Made by a program: the position numbers and the translations under genes. The notes beneath the pieces were generated by a model. That model was given only the letters and a program-made list of their open reading frames with translations. It searched no databases and had not been told where the DNA came from. Below are positions 48,141 to 58,120 of a DNA stretch of 64,000 nt, piece by piece. Origin of the DNA: Rachycentron canadum. Lineage: Eukaryota; Chordata; Actinopteri; Carangiformes; Rachycentridae. Positions within the stretch are counted from its first letter, which is position 1; each line of letters starts with the position of its first letter. The stretch spans positions 19,892,005 to 19,956,004 of the forward strand of contig CM076655.1 of assembly GCA_038496675.1 (NCBI GenBank). The letters are read 5' to 3'.

Positions 48141-48155
48141 GCAGCAAAAACTTAC

Positions 48156-48264
48156 TTTGGAGAGGGGACGTGTCCTGGGGAAGGGTCGCAGTGGCGCCAA
48201 AATGTCCTCTCCGCGACGTGGTCGGACCTGAGAGGTGGTTCACAGCTGACCGCATGTATGCCAT
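48156..48264 (-). CDS. Candidate first coding exon of an unidentified minus-strand gene
   Basis: On the minus strand an ATG at 48264 opens MAYMRSAVNHLSGPTTSRRG, continues HFGATATLPQDTSPLQ and meets a perfect donor GTAAGT at 48155-48150 after 36 codons plus one base. The upstream DNA is CpG-rich with an E-box palindrome, as expected for a housekeeping promoter. The N-terminus is basic, Ser/Thr-rich and lacks acidic residues until near the end, which would suit a mitochondrial targeting peptide. That is inference. An out-of-frame ATG lies a little upstream. The open frame continuing past the donor to 47830 becomes hydrophobic and is probably intron. I do not recognise the protein. Confidence 0.35.
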
Positions 48265-48299
48265 ACAGTAAATACAGCCTGAAGCCACATTAGGACAGT

Positions 48300-48420
48300 T
48301 AACAGGCTGGTTTGGTAAGGACGCGCCTAATGGCGGACGTATTCAAAATATGGCGCGGCAGGTGAAGTCTGTCACGTGACCCACAGGTGACCGCTACACG
48401 CTGCCGGGGCGCACCGGAAA
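48300..48420. promoter_or_regulatory. CpG-rich promoter with GTCACGTGAC palindrome
   Basis: A short CpG-rich block containing GACGCGCCTAATGGCGGACG and ATATGGCGCGGCAGGTGAAG (YY1-like ATGGCGG and ATGGCGC words), the 10-bp palindrome GTCACGTGAC at 48371-48380, and CGCTGCCGGGGCGCACCGG. The palindrome equals the CLEAR/TFEB and USF E-box consensus. It lies just 5' of the minus-strand candidate exon at 48156-48264. A short + strand frame (ATGGCGCGGCAG followed by GTGAAG) also starts here, so the promoter could be bidirectional. Promoter function is inferred. Confidence 0.5.
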
Positions 48421-48879
48421 TGGCCCTCCGCCCACTGTTTGTTGTTCCGGAAATTGAATGTTATTAGAAATCCTACATTTATTTAGTAAATTACTATTAC
48501 AATTACTACTATAAACTACTATTACTAAAGCCCATTTCATACAAAAGAGCAAATAAGAACAAACTGAATGGTCAAAGTTGTCATATTGAGTTTTAAGGAG
48601 TGTTGATCGATTCACAACGTCAACTCATGCTCTGAGAACATTTAAGAAAACATACCCCACTTTAACATTTGCCAGCTCAAACCAAAACCAGTGTGTAAAA
48701 AAAGGATGTATACTCCAGGTCTGAAAATTAAGCCAATGCAGAAGTGCTTTAAACCATTGTGAATAAACATAATGATAATAATAAAATTCTCCATCACTGT
48801 TGCATAACATACATAACATACATAACTTCATACTTATCTGTGTGTACCGCACTATTTATATTTTAATATTTCCACTTAA

Positions 48880-49045
48880 TCTCTATTGATTTATAGCCCA
48901 TTCACACCTTTTTTTATTTTTTTATTTTGTACCTTACAAAAATCTTCTATTTTGTTGGAGCACCTGTAATGAACCGAATTTCCTCTGTGGATTAATAAAG
49001 TATTGTGATTCTGATTCTGATTCTGATTCTGATTCTGAATCTGAA
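48880..49045 (+). mobile_element. LINE 3' end with (GATTCT)n tail (L2/CR1-like)
   Basis: The sequence CCGAATTTCCTCTGTGGATT followed by AATAAAGTATTGTGATTCTG and five further GATTCT-type units is the standard 3' end of L2-like fish LINEs. Only the 3' UTR remains (heavily 5'-truncated copy). The tail ends near 49045. Confidence 0.8.
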
Positions 49046-49061
49046 CCTGCCTGCTGTCTAA

Positions 49062-49080
49062 TGACCATCAGGGGGCGACT
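49062..49080 (+). promoter_or_regulatory. CTCF-type motif 3
   Basis: TGACCATCAGGGGGCGACT fits the CTCF core CCA(C/T)CAGGGGGCG. It lies directly after a LINE tail and in the same orientation as the two motifs at 42.7 and 43.6 kb. Confidence 0.6.
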
Positions 49081-50060
49081 CTGCTGCTGGTTGCAGAAAG
49101 AAGTCAGATTGTACTGAGGTCTATGGGGATAACGGTCTAATTCTCACTTGATTTATTACCTCAGTATATGTTTTTCAGAATGAGTTTATGGTCTCAATTA
49201 ATAGATTCAAGTCCTTTTCAATAAAATACAATGTTCAGTTTTTAATTTCTGGACTCATTTAGAAGAAGATAGATGATACAGCAGAGTATGCATGAGGACA
49301 CGACTACACTGACAAACTATACACATGGCCAATGAAGGACCAATGTCCCTATAATACCAGAGGTTGCAGTACAGCCCCACGTCGGTGGAACATATATTTT
49401 TTTATTGTAGTAAATACAACTAAATAGTAAACTTACTCTGTGAATGTCTGAAGAAATTTTTCTTTTTAAATGTTTGTTTTCTAAACATCTGACCTCTGAC
49501 CTTAGTCATTTTGCATTCAAAATAGGGAATCAATAAGAACCAAAATCAATGAGCAGAATCAGAATCAGTGAAATTCAAACAATGCCAAACCCCAAAGTAA
49601 TGTGCATCAAAAATAGCAAATAATAGAGAAAGATCAATCTAGAGCAATTAAATGAGCTGTTACTTCCCTACTAACAAATATGAAAGGGATTCTATTCTTT
49701 AATCAGGGCATTTTAAGAAGAGAAAGAAAGGAAAGGAAAAGGGAGAGTGGAATGGTGGACAAGAAACACACAGTTAAATTGTCCAGCAAGAGAAACATGA
49801 GAATGAATGTCAAACTGCACTTATTGAACCAAGGGTAAATTGATTCAACACTGTTGTGATGTTAGCCATGCATGCTACCCTGTTTCTTTCTTTAATGGAG
49901 TTAAAGGAATGAATGTAATGTTTTTTAAATCCCTCAAGGCATTAATGAGATATTGCAAAATAGAAAAGGAAAGATTATTTTACACTAGAGAGACCTTAAC
50001 ATTATAAAGATGTTTACATGAGGTGTGACATTGCACATTGTTTACATGAATAATATTACA
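49081..50060. other. Intergenic DNA, no gene recognised
   Basis: AT-rich DNA. A double CAGAATCAGAATCAG at about 49554-49567 resembles the reverse of a LINE tail and could be the 3' terminus of the minus-strand LINE at 50069-51150, with the intervening reverse transcriptase region lost. The AATAAAGTAT word that should adjoin such a tail is not clear. Confidence 0.4.
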
Positions 50061-50068
50061 CATCATTT

Positions 50069-51150
50069 TCATGATCGCACATATGTCTTCCTGTGGCAGG
50101 TTTTAGCCTTTCTGATCCTTCTCCTCAGCTCATTCTGCTCCCTCTGCAGCTCCTCTTTGTTCGCTGACCTAAATGCGATCCTCTTCTTATTCAGCAGGGT
50201 CTTTAGATCTGGAGTAACCCAGGGTTTTGGGGTTTTTTTGTGAGAAAACAACCTTGTTGTCTTGGTGGGTACAATGTACTCTACACAGAAGCTGTGGTCT
50301 GTGATGCAAGGTGTGAGATTGTTAATGTCCTCACTATGAGAGGACATTAACAGAGAACAGAGAACATCACAGCCGGTTGAGTCAGAACACTCCTCCAGTG
50401 CCTCATTAGACTCATTAGACCAATGTCTTTCTGTACATGTTGTTGTCAGTTGCCTGTGTACAGTAAGTTTGTACACAGACAAGAGATGCACCAGATTGTG
50501 GACAGATCTGCCCAGTGGAGGGAGGGGTCGTGAGTTGTATGGACCCTTGACATTAGCATACAAGTCCAGTGCTTTGACATGTGACATACTGAGTCAATGT
50601 TGGCCAAGTGGAGAGGATTTAAGTCTATAGAGATGAGGCAAAGAGACTGAGGGTGCCGTGTTTGCAGTTTTCAAAGTGGAGTGGATGATGTTCCTAGCTG
50701 TGTTTGCATTAGTAGAGCGAGGGATGTAAACTGCTATACACATGACAATTCCCCTTCTTAGGTAGTATGTCCTTCTGCTCATGATTTACAACTAAATGTC
50801 CTTATTGCAGATCATTTCTTTAATTGCATTATGTCCTGGGAACCATCCATGGAAACAGTGAAGTCTGGTGTTAGCCCAGTTAGCCATGTTTCTGCTTCAC
50901 TCCCTGTAATCCCGCTAATGCTGGGTTAATGTTACCAGCTCGTGCTGATCTGTTGTGTAAGAAATGGCTGAATGGCTGAACACAAGTTGCCCTGACCAGT
51001 GTAAAGAGTCCAAATAGTATCAAGAAAGCCACAAGTTTGATGTTTATCTTCTTTAAAAGTGTGCACAAAGGGAATACAATAGTTGTGAAAAATTAAAAAA
51101 AATAGAGACAAAAGCTCAGTACAGAGCAAGAGCTGCCACTTGTGCTGCAC
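50069..51150 (-). mobile_element. Decayed LINE (L2/CR1-like) ORF2 fragment
   Basis: On the minus strand the longest frame (50587 down to 50069) encodes DLYANVKGPYNSRPLPPLGR, then GRSVHNLVHL, HSEDINNLTPCITDHSFCVE and KPWVTPDLKTLLNKKRIAFR, ending in an Arg/Lys-rich REQNELRRRIRKAK. This is the endonuclease end and linker before reverse transcriptase of common teleost LINEs (typical forms: LYANVKDAYSS, PLGRSDHNLVHL, NNKPWITKDLK). Farther up (50782-50594) AVYIPRSTNANTA matches the endonuclease motif AVYIPPSANP, and near 50880 ETWLTGLTPDFTVSMDG matches the ETWLQDxIPDS region. Stops and frameshifts separate these pieces, and the reverse transcriptase domain is absent. The copy is dead. Confidence 0.88.
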
Positions 51151-51159
51151 CATCTTGAA

Positions 51160-52560
51160 ATTTTATAGAAAAGGAAGTTGTACTCAACCTTTACATTTAC
51201 TGTTGCTTTGTCAAGTTTTTACTATAGTTTGTGTAACTTAATTTTTTCCTGCTATAGTGGGACATTGATTGACTGATTGACTTTTAAAGCAAAGATAACT
51301 GATTATTTGGGTACATAGGCATAGATTCTGAAACTAAATAATGATTAGAATCTTTGATTTAAATATTCAAAGTTTAGACTTTACATTTAAGAAGAACAGC
51401 TTTAATCTATTAAACTATCCATTTCACTTTGTTCATGCCTGAAATAACGATAAGACATTACAGAAATGCCTCACTGAATGTCTGCAGCTATAATTATATG
51501 AGAGGACAGATGATTTGTTGCCTGTTGAGAAGCTTATAAAGCACTGTCCAACTCTAAACTTTTGTTTGTTGTTCTGAGAGAAAACCTTTGCTTGCCATCG
51601 CATTGTAGTCCCTCCATCCTTGCCAAATTCTTATATAATTATATGTCAGTAAATTACATGTAGATATGAAAGAACGACCAACAAACTGTTAATGATGTGG
51701 TCAGATCTTTTCTTCAGATTATTTATACAGTCAGCATTTCAGAAGCTGGGGTGAGATACCCTATCTAACCAAAATGTCGCAAGAACAATTTATTTATCAG
51801 TTACTTGCAACTGCTCTTGTGTTTGAATCAGGGGATCAGGTGTTTCTGTTAGAGATCATTGGCAAATGTGCTTAAAGTCCAAGTCAAGCTGCAATATAAT
51901 CAGGTGACATCATCAGCCCACCATCGAAAGGTAAGTCTGCCAGAGAGCACAGTTTGCATATGAGTGCTGCAACCAAATCTGAAGGAAGCATCATTGTGCA
52001 GTGTGTGTGTGTGCGCGCGCGCGCACGCGCATGTGTGTGTGTGTGTAAATATATGTTTGCATTTGGCTGCAGACTTAAAGTGACTATCTGGGTGAAAGTT
52101 CAGACAGGCGGTGACCAAACCAAGCCAGATAAAGAAATATCTTTCACCTTGATAAAGCAGACATGATATCAGTCTTTCAAAATGATTGAGCAACTTATTG
52201 GCACATAATCAGACTGGCAAAACTAACTGGTTATGATATAATGTGCATCTCTTCCCTATTACTGGAAGCGTGGGAAATTATGCATTTTGGAGTTAGCTAA
52301 CTGTTTACTGTCAGATTATGAAACCAATGATTAAACAGATGAAAAGTGACATTCCAGCACTATTAGGCAAGTGATTAAGTATAGACACTTGAGACCTAAT
52401 ATGTATTTAAATTGTAGACCTACTTCAGCTCAATATGCTTCAGAGCTTTCATCTGCACACAACTGGACTAAAGTAACTTGGACTGTCTTGCATTTGATAA
52501 ACAACACTAAAAGTAAAGACAGTGTGTCTTTCAAAATAAAGCCATGGATATTTTCATTTA
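51160..52560. other. Intergenic DNA, no gene recognised
   Basis: AT-rich sequence with a GT microsatellite interrupted by alternating GC (GTGTGTGCGCGCGCGCGCAC) at about 52001-52045. No exon recognised. Confidence 0.5.
52001..52045 (+). repeat. GT/CG alternating purine-pyrimidine repeat
   Basis: GT units pass into CG units and back into GT, about 45 bases of strictly alternating purine-pyrimidine, a sequence type able to adopt Z-DNA. Confidence 0.85.
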
Positions 52561-52599
52561 GAATTAACTAATTAAAAATTTTCATACAAAATTGAGTAA

Positions 52600-52950
52600 A
52601 TGTAAAAAAAAAATTAAAAATTTGGTGTGACCACCCCTTGCCCTTTCTCTATGTTGCACAAGTATTTGGCAGGTATTGTTTCAGGCATCCTGGAAAATTT
52701 AGTTATTCTGAGGATTCAGGCTGTTGTTTTTCAATTGCTTTGACTTGATAATGTTAAAATCTGGGCTCTCTGGGGGGGACAAGCCATCTGTTGCAGGACT
52801 CCTTGTTCCTTAGGACTCAAGCTGTATGTTTGTGGTCACTGTTGTTGCTGCAGAATGAATTTTATTCATTCATTCATTTTTCCTCCCTGATGGAGGAGAA
52901 TCTAAACATCGAAAGTGCCTCAGATCTTTGCACAGCACTATACCTGCAAA
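52600..52950 (-). mobile_element. Tc1/mariner element remnant (internally deleted)
   Basis: Read on the minus strand it encodes degraded Tc1 transposase C-terminal pieces: FCSNNSDHKHTA (family form DNDPKHT) and, after stops, a remnant of the W-P-x-x-SPDLNPIE block. On the plus strand the words AAATTTGGTGTGACCACCCC (left edge) and CCTCAGATCTTTGCACAGCA (right edge) match the ends of a common vertebrate Tc1 family. Other matching words are CTGGGCTCTCTGGGGG, GCAGGACTCCTTGTTCC and GCTGTATGTTTGTGGTCACT. The catalytic N-terminal and central parts are missing, so the element is inactive. Confidence 0.8.
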
Positions 52951-53034
52951 GTCCACTGAGACAATGTTGATGTACACAAATAAACTTGACTTGATCTGAA
53001 TCTTAATAACAATGTGGTTCAATTACAATGACAT

Positions 53035-53400
53035 TGAGTGAATTAATCATGTGAATCTTGTACCCACGTTGCACCACAGGAAATCATTCCTGCTGGTGGC
53101 CATCAGCCTGTTCAAATCCTCCTTCTGAGAAGCAATCTGTGAATTATTGATCCCTGGACAGTTTTTCCACCCATGTGCAATAATCCGTTTTAACAATTCT
53201 GTACATAATTCAATCCACACAATTACTGTAAATGTCATGTCAATTCTAACTATGTGTACAGTGTCCATTATTGACACTGTATCTTAATATTTTGAAGATG
53301 GGGTGGGGTGGAGGAGGGGTATATTATTACTCTATTTTTATTTACATATATACTTACATACAATTCCCAGGAGGGATGAATAAAGTATTTCTGATTCTGA
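53035..53400 (+). mobile_element. LINE 3' end, second copy (L2/CR1-like)
   Basis: The plus strand reads the end of ORF2 as VPTLHHRKSFLLVAISLFKS (family form: NSFLPVAISLxNS), stops, and ends in a 3' UTR with CCCAGGAGGGATGAATAAAG and TATTTCTGATTCTG. The tail ends at about 53400. Only the last tens of codons of ORF2 remain. Same orientation as the tail at 48880-49045. Confidence 0.78.
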
Positions 53401-53602
53401 AATTGTTGTGCAATAACATGCACCAGAGATGATATAGATCGTTCCTGGTGCTGCATAAATTTTGCATTTTGTATTTTATTTTTAATATAAATATTAGACA
53501 CTGTATTCCTGCCTTGCACTGTATTGCCTTTGCACTCTTCACTTTTTCACCACCTAATGAAATAACGTATCTAACTATCTATCTATCTGTACAACAGAGG
53601 GT

Positions 53603-53632
53603 GGGGGGGGGGGGGGGGGGGGGGGGGGGTGC
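53603..53632 (+). repeat. Poly-G run at edge of gap
   Basis: 27 consecutive G followed by TGC and then N. A run of this length at a contig end is more likely low-quality or artefactual than a true G tract, although real G runs occur elsewhere in the window. Confidence 0.7.
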
Positions 53633-53984
53633 NNNNNNNNNNNNNNNNNNNNNNNNNNNNNNNNNNNNNNNNNNNNNNNNNNNNNNNNNNNNNNNNNNNN
53701 NNNNNNNNNNNNNNNNNNNNNNNNNNNNNNNNNNNNNNNNNNNNNNNNNNNNNNNNNNNNNNNNNNNNNNNNNNNNNNNNNNNNNNNNNNNNNNNNNNNN
53801 NNNNNNNNNNNNNNNNNNNNNNNNNNNNNNNNNNNNNNNNNNNNNNNNNNNNNNNNNNNNNNNNNNNNNNNNNNNNNNNNNNNNNNNNNNNNNNNNNNNN
53901 NNNNNNNNNNNNNNNNNNNNNNNNNNNNNNNNNNNNNNNNNNNNNNNNNNNNNNNNNNNNNNNNNNNNNNNNNNNNNNNNNNNN
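53633..53984. other. Assembly gap (352 N)
   Basis: A run of 352 N. The right edge carries 12 bases of Tn5 mosaic end. Confidence 0.99.
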
Positions 53985-53996
53985 TATAAGAGACAG
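53985..53996. other. Residual Tn5 mosaic-end adapter at gap edge
   Basis: TATAAGAGACAG directly after the N run equals the last 12 bases of the 19-bp mosaic end (AGATGTGTATAAGAGACAG). The true sequence resumes with the TA repeat at 53997. Confidence 0.85.
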
Positions 53997-54040
53997 TATA
54001 TATATATATATACATATACATATACATATATATATATATA
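53997..54040 (+). repeat. (TA)n/(CATA)n microsatellite
   Basis: A TA/TACA compound repeat next to the second gap; probably the reason the assembly broke here. Confidence 0.9.
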
Positions 54041-54044
54041 ACGG

Positions 54045-54310
54045 TTTCTACTGCACACCGAGGACGTGCTAGATGTGAGCAGGAGGCTTGTAGCGGCGCA
54101 CATGCACCAGCCAGGCTCACCGGGATTAAAACCTCGCCGTATCCTATTATATCAGACCCTCTGTCATCATCCGCACTTCGCTGCTCCACGAGATGAGCAA
54201 ATGCACGCAGGCCCCGGAGCCGCGTGCTAGTGCGTCGCTTTGCCACACTGAACTCGGCGGTTACTACGATGTGCACCTTGTTTCACGGGTAGGATTTGCC
54301 CTTGGGTTTT
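54045..54310. other. CpG-rich unassigned block
   Basis: CpG dinucleotides are dense here (GAGGACGTGC, GTAGCGGCGCAC, GGAGCCGCGTGC, AGTGCGTCGC, AACTCGGCGG), in contrast with the flanking AT-rich repeats. A short plus-strand frame from the ATG at 54193 (MSKCTQAPEPRASASLCHTE) crosses a possible donor GTAGGATT near 54289. A minus-strand frame is also open. Neither resembles a known family. The block may be a CpG-island promoter, an exon or an old gene fragment, and the gap just upstream hides its context. Confidence 0.3.
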
Positions 54311-57300
54311 CCTGTGATTTACCCCTCCACCCACCCCGGCATCAGTTACCGCGATAGCGCTGTAAAGGTCATCCGTGGCTGCCAGCCGCCTCATCCGTTT
54401 CTGGTCACACTGGCCCAGTGGGTTATTGAACCAAGCCTGGCCCACAGACTGGTAAACATCCCCATCAGCCATATGGTTTTCTCTTGGCCTTACTGTTATT
54501 TCAGGGAAAGCAAACCACTGAAATCTTACCACGGTTACTGTACAGCGACTCAAACCTATAGTCTTTTTTTTTTTTTTTTTTTGCTTTGTATGAAAATGAC
54601 TGAGGCTGCAGGGGAAAAAAGGGATAAGTGGCCACTACAAGCTCTGAGAAGCTTGTACCAGCTGTTCAAAACCTACAGATGTTCAGAGAAAAGTACCAAA
54701 TCTGTGCATTAGAGAAACTGGAATCACATCAATATTTGGTGTTTTTGCCTCAAATGATGAATCAACTCATTGATGTAAATGGCTGGCGATTAACTTAGGC
54801 CTGTATATTTACAAAAAGGAGGAACACAGAATAGTGATTAACAACTAACTTATTAAGCTCCACCAAAGAGTGCAGTGAATTTCATGAAACCTTGGCATCA
54901 CTGATAGGATTTGAAGTGAAAACTAATGCTAGACTAGTCTTTGTTTACCCAGGGCAGTGTCTGCCAGGCTCTGCACAAACTGCAACGTTACCCCTGGACT
55001 GATATTTCACTGTTGCTTCAGGAGTTAAGTAAATATTGCTTTGTGGTTGTGTGCGTTTAAGCATTTCAAATGTAGGTCGTGCGCAGGTCCTTCCGAAACA
55101 TCCCTTGCATGGGCTCACATTGTCGTCCAGGTCCACGCCAGGTTGTAGGGGCGGGGTGGTGGGGGTGGTGGGGGGTGGTGGTGGTTCGAAGCAAAACAAA
55201 ATGAGTCATGCGTAAAGTTAGCACAGGCTTCATTAGGCATTCAGTGGCGGTGGGTCTGTGGAGGGCAGGAGGCATTCATCTGGCTTCCTCTGCCGTCTGT
55301 CAGAGCTGCCTGTAGAAAAGAGACATATTTAGCACATTATTTTTAAACACACATTTGGACTGAGTGGTGCTCCTGGAGCCAGTCTAAGAACAGTTTAGGT
55401 CTTATTCATTGAAATGAAATCAGTGTGTGTTTGTGTGAAGGAGAGCGAGAGAGAGAGAGAGAGAGAGACAGAGAGAGAGAGTAGGAGCTGTCCATACCCT
55501 GGTACTGACAACGGGCCAATAACGTTCATCTTCTGATGTCTGCTGACAGAGCGCTAGCCAATCGCGTTGCAGCTGATCTGTGCCGACTTCTCTCTGCTGC
55601 TCCTGTAGTGGAGGGTGTCAGCCTGAGCCAGTGCACATGGGCGATGGAGGCAACAACCACAGCGAATGGGATTTGATGTGTTGTTCATTATGTGCATAAC
55701 GTACAGGGAGCAACTGACTAGGTGTGACATGTTTTGTGTGACTCCGGGGTGAGGCAGAGGAAGGGAAAAACGCAACAAAAATAAACAAGTCTGAATACAT
55801 ATGTCATACAAAACAGAAACAAATAAAGCTGTTGTTGAATGGTAAATCCTGTAGGACACTTGAAAAGCAGCTGCAGTGGTTTTAATCACAGACCTGCGCA
55901 CCACGCTTTTATTTATTCATGTGGCCTGGTGCCTTAACCACCTTCAGCAAAGCTCTGGGTCCAGAAGTTACATCCACAAAGACAAGTCCAAATATGCTTT
56001 AAATTAGTTCTTGGCACAAGGGTTGGGTCTTTCAATAGGTGATTTAAATTCTTCTGAATCTGTTTTTGAACGTTAGTGCTGGTTCCTTGTTTGAATAAGA
56101 AAAGAAACCAAATATGTTGAGAGAAAAATATATCTGTATTTAGTTTGCCATAGACACATAGTGAAGAAAAATATGCAGTAGGGTAAAAACAAACACAATA
56201 AGGGAAAAGCCAAATCAACAGAGGAAAATGATTTAAGTTCTTTTATGTGTTTATATTTTCACATTTATAAATGTACTTATTTACTCCTGTTTGTATTTCC
56301 ACATTTATTTTCTTCTTCTTTTATAGACTGATTATTTCTTCTGGCACAATTATGGCACCTAAGATCAGCTGAGTGTGTAGATATCTCCCACTTTGAAAAA
56401 GCAAAGCACAGTATTACTTAATATTACATCATTATTGTTGTACAGTGATGCAGGAAATGCTGTGTCATTCACTTCTGGGCTGTAGCTCGTCCAGCCCATC
56501 ACAATGTACATTTGTGCTGATGTTGGCCAAAGTCCATTGGGTTCAAACTTCACATGGAGGACGTGTGTTGTTTACCCATGTTGCACTTAAGACACAAGTC
56601 AGTGACGCCACAGCGTCATTTTACCTTTGACCCCCTTTTATGAAAGATGCCTCCAGTGACATCAGTGATTGGGGCCAGAAGTTTAAAACAAAGGCTCAAT
56701 GTTGTGAGTTGTCTTTTCTTCCCTGATGCCCCATGAAATCTGTCAAGAGTCCTAAGTAGATGTGAAAAATGCTGTCAGCAGTAGATTTTACCTGCAAGAA
56801 AAAAAAAAAAAATTTTGGAAATGGTAATTTGTCGCAGCAGAGGCGGAGCAGACCAACAGAGATGGTTGATCGATGACAATCAATCAAGAAAACTTTTCAC
56901 ACCTCAAAGGTAAGACAAATTTCTGGTATATTTAACTCCTGATATCACCTAGAATAAATCTACTGTTTTAGATTCCTAAAGATGATGGTTTCTGTTGGTT
57001 AAGTTGGTAAAGTTGTTAAAAGTGCGAGATGCAGAACTTGAAATGATCATATCTGTGCAGATTAACAGTAAACCAGACTATAGTCTATTCTATTTGTGTT
57101 CCAGACAAGTTACAAAAATCCAACCTTGGCTGCCACTCTTTTTATTCAAGAGTATAAGTTTTATCTTAATGTGACTATTAAGCCTTATTTTCCATAGAGT
57201 GCATTCTCATATCACAGTGTTGATGATAAAGAGAAATTGTCAGGTGTTTTTAGGTCAGTAAAACTGATGAATCAGGTTCATTCATTATTATTAGTTCACC

Positions 57301-57450
57301 TTGTGGCATTTGACTTTCATCTCAAATCCTATCCTAATTTGCATGTGGCATCCCTAAAGGATGCCACATTTTTTTTTTTTTGTTCTTATTTATTAATTTT
57401 TTATTATAAAGCAACTTTGTGTCCAAGCTTGTGCCTTAGTTTAATTAATG
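54311..57450. other. Intergenic DNA, no gene recognised
   Basis: Contains a T run (54564-54582), a GA repeat (55441-55481), two CCAAT-box words (GGGCCAATAACG and AGCCAATCGCG) near 55513-55565, and an A run (56798-56811). A 20-codon frame after the CCAAT words (MGDGGNNHSEWDLMCCSLCA) has no recognisable identity. No supported gene. Confidence 0.45.
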
Positions 57451-57465
57451 CATGTGTTTGCAGGG

Positions 57466-58120
57466 ATGAATGGAGACTGGTACCCTGATCTGATGTGTTC
57501 CCTGGAGACTGGCAACAGACAGCTCAGCATTGTGAGGCGAAGACAATTAAGGAACTGGTTAACGGAAGACTAGGAAGAGAAACATGCGGATATTGATGTA
57601 GATGCTGTTATTTATCAGTATCAGTACCAAACCGCTGTAAGACGCACAGACACATGAGGCAGTGGTGGAACAGGACAATATACTGGCTCTACATTTAAAA
57701 GATGGGTCAGTCTTGAATTTGACAGCCGTGACATGTCAATCATGCTTGACAACGCTGATGAAATTGCAGTCCGCCAACTCAAAGCAGTAAGCAGCAGTGA
57801 TAGGGCTGAGCAAATGCCACCATAGTTTCTGAACATAACATCTGACAAGCAAAAACAAATTTCCTCGACTTCAGATATTGCTGCTTTCGACGCTTTCCTG
57901 CTATTTCAGGGGTGTCAGCAGCGTCACAAAGGACCCAGGACCTGAGAATTACATGCAAACTGAAGTGACGTTCGCTCCATTGAGAACCTGGCGTGTCAGC
58001 TGGGTGATATTAATATCAGTGACTCTTTCCTCGGCACTTGTCGCTCTGTTCAACACATATCCTTCAACTGTGGGATACGATGAAGAGAAGACTGGCTCTG
58101 CTACAGATAAAATAGAATAG
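57466..58120 (+). pseudogene. Possible decayed or unrecognised coding stretch
   Basis: In one plus frame the sequence reads as coding-like blocks separated by three stops: MNGDWYPDLMCSLETG to NWLTED (stop near 57573), then EEKHADIDVDAVIYQYQYQ, then STFKRWVSLEFDSRDMSIML and AVRQLKAVSSSDRAEQMPP. An acceptor-like CTATTTCAG ends at 57909. After it another frame is open from 57910 to a stop at 58118-58120, reading VTKDPGPENYMQTEVTFAPL and then a hydrophobic WVILISVTLSSALVALF that could span a membrane. An AATAAA follows at 58444-58449. I recognise no family. It could be a terminal exon of a membrane-protein gene, a pseudogene or a transposon relic. Confidence 0.3.

Noticed and set aside
47830..48155. 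Extension of the minus-strand frame past the donor to give a 152-codon hydrophobic protein
   Set aside because: A perfect GTAAGT donor interrupts it, and the hydrophobic continuation resembles AT-rich intron translation. An unspliced small membrane protein remains a minor possibility.
53448..54276. Open frames of 147-233 codons across the second gap
   Set aside because: Mostly N, poly-G and TA-repeat translation; no credible protein.
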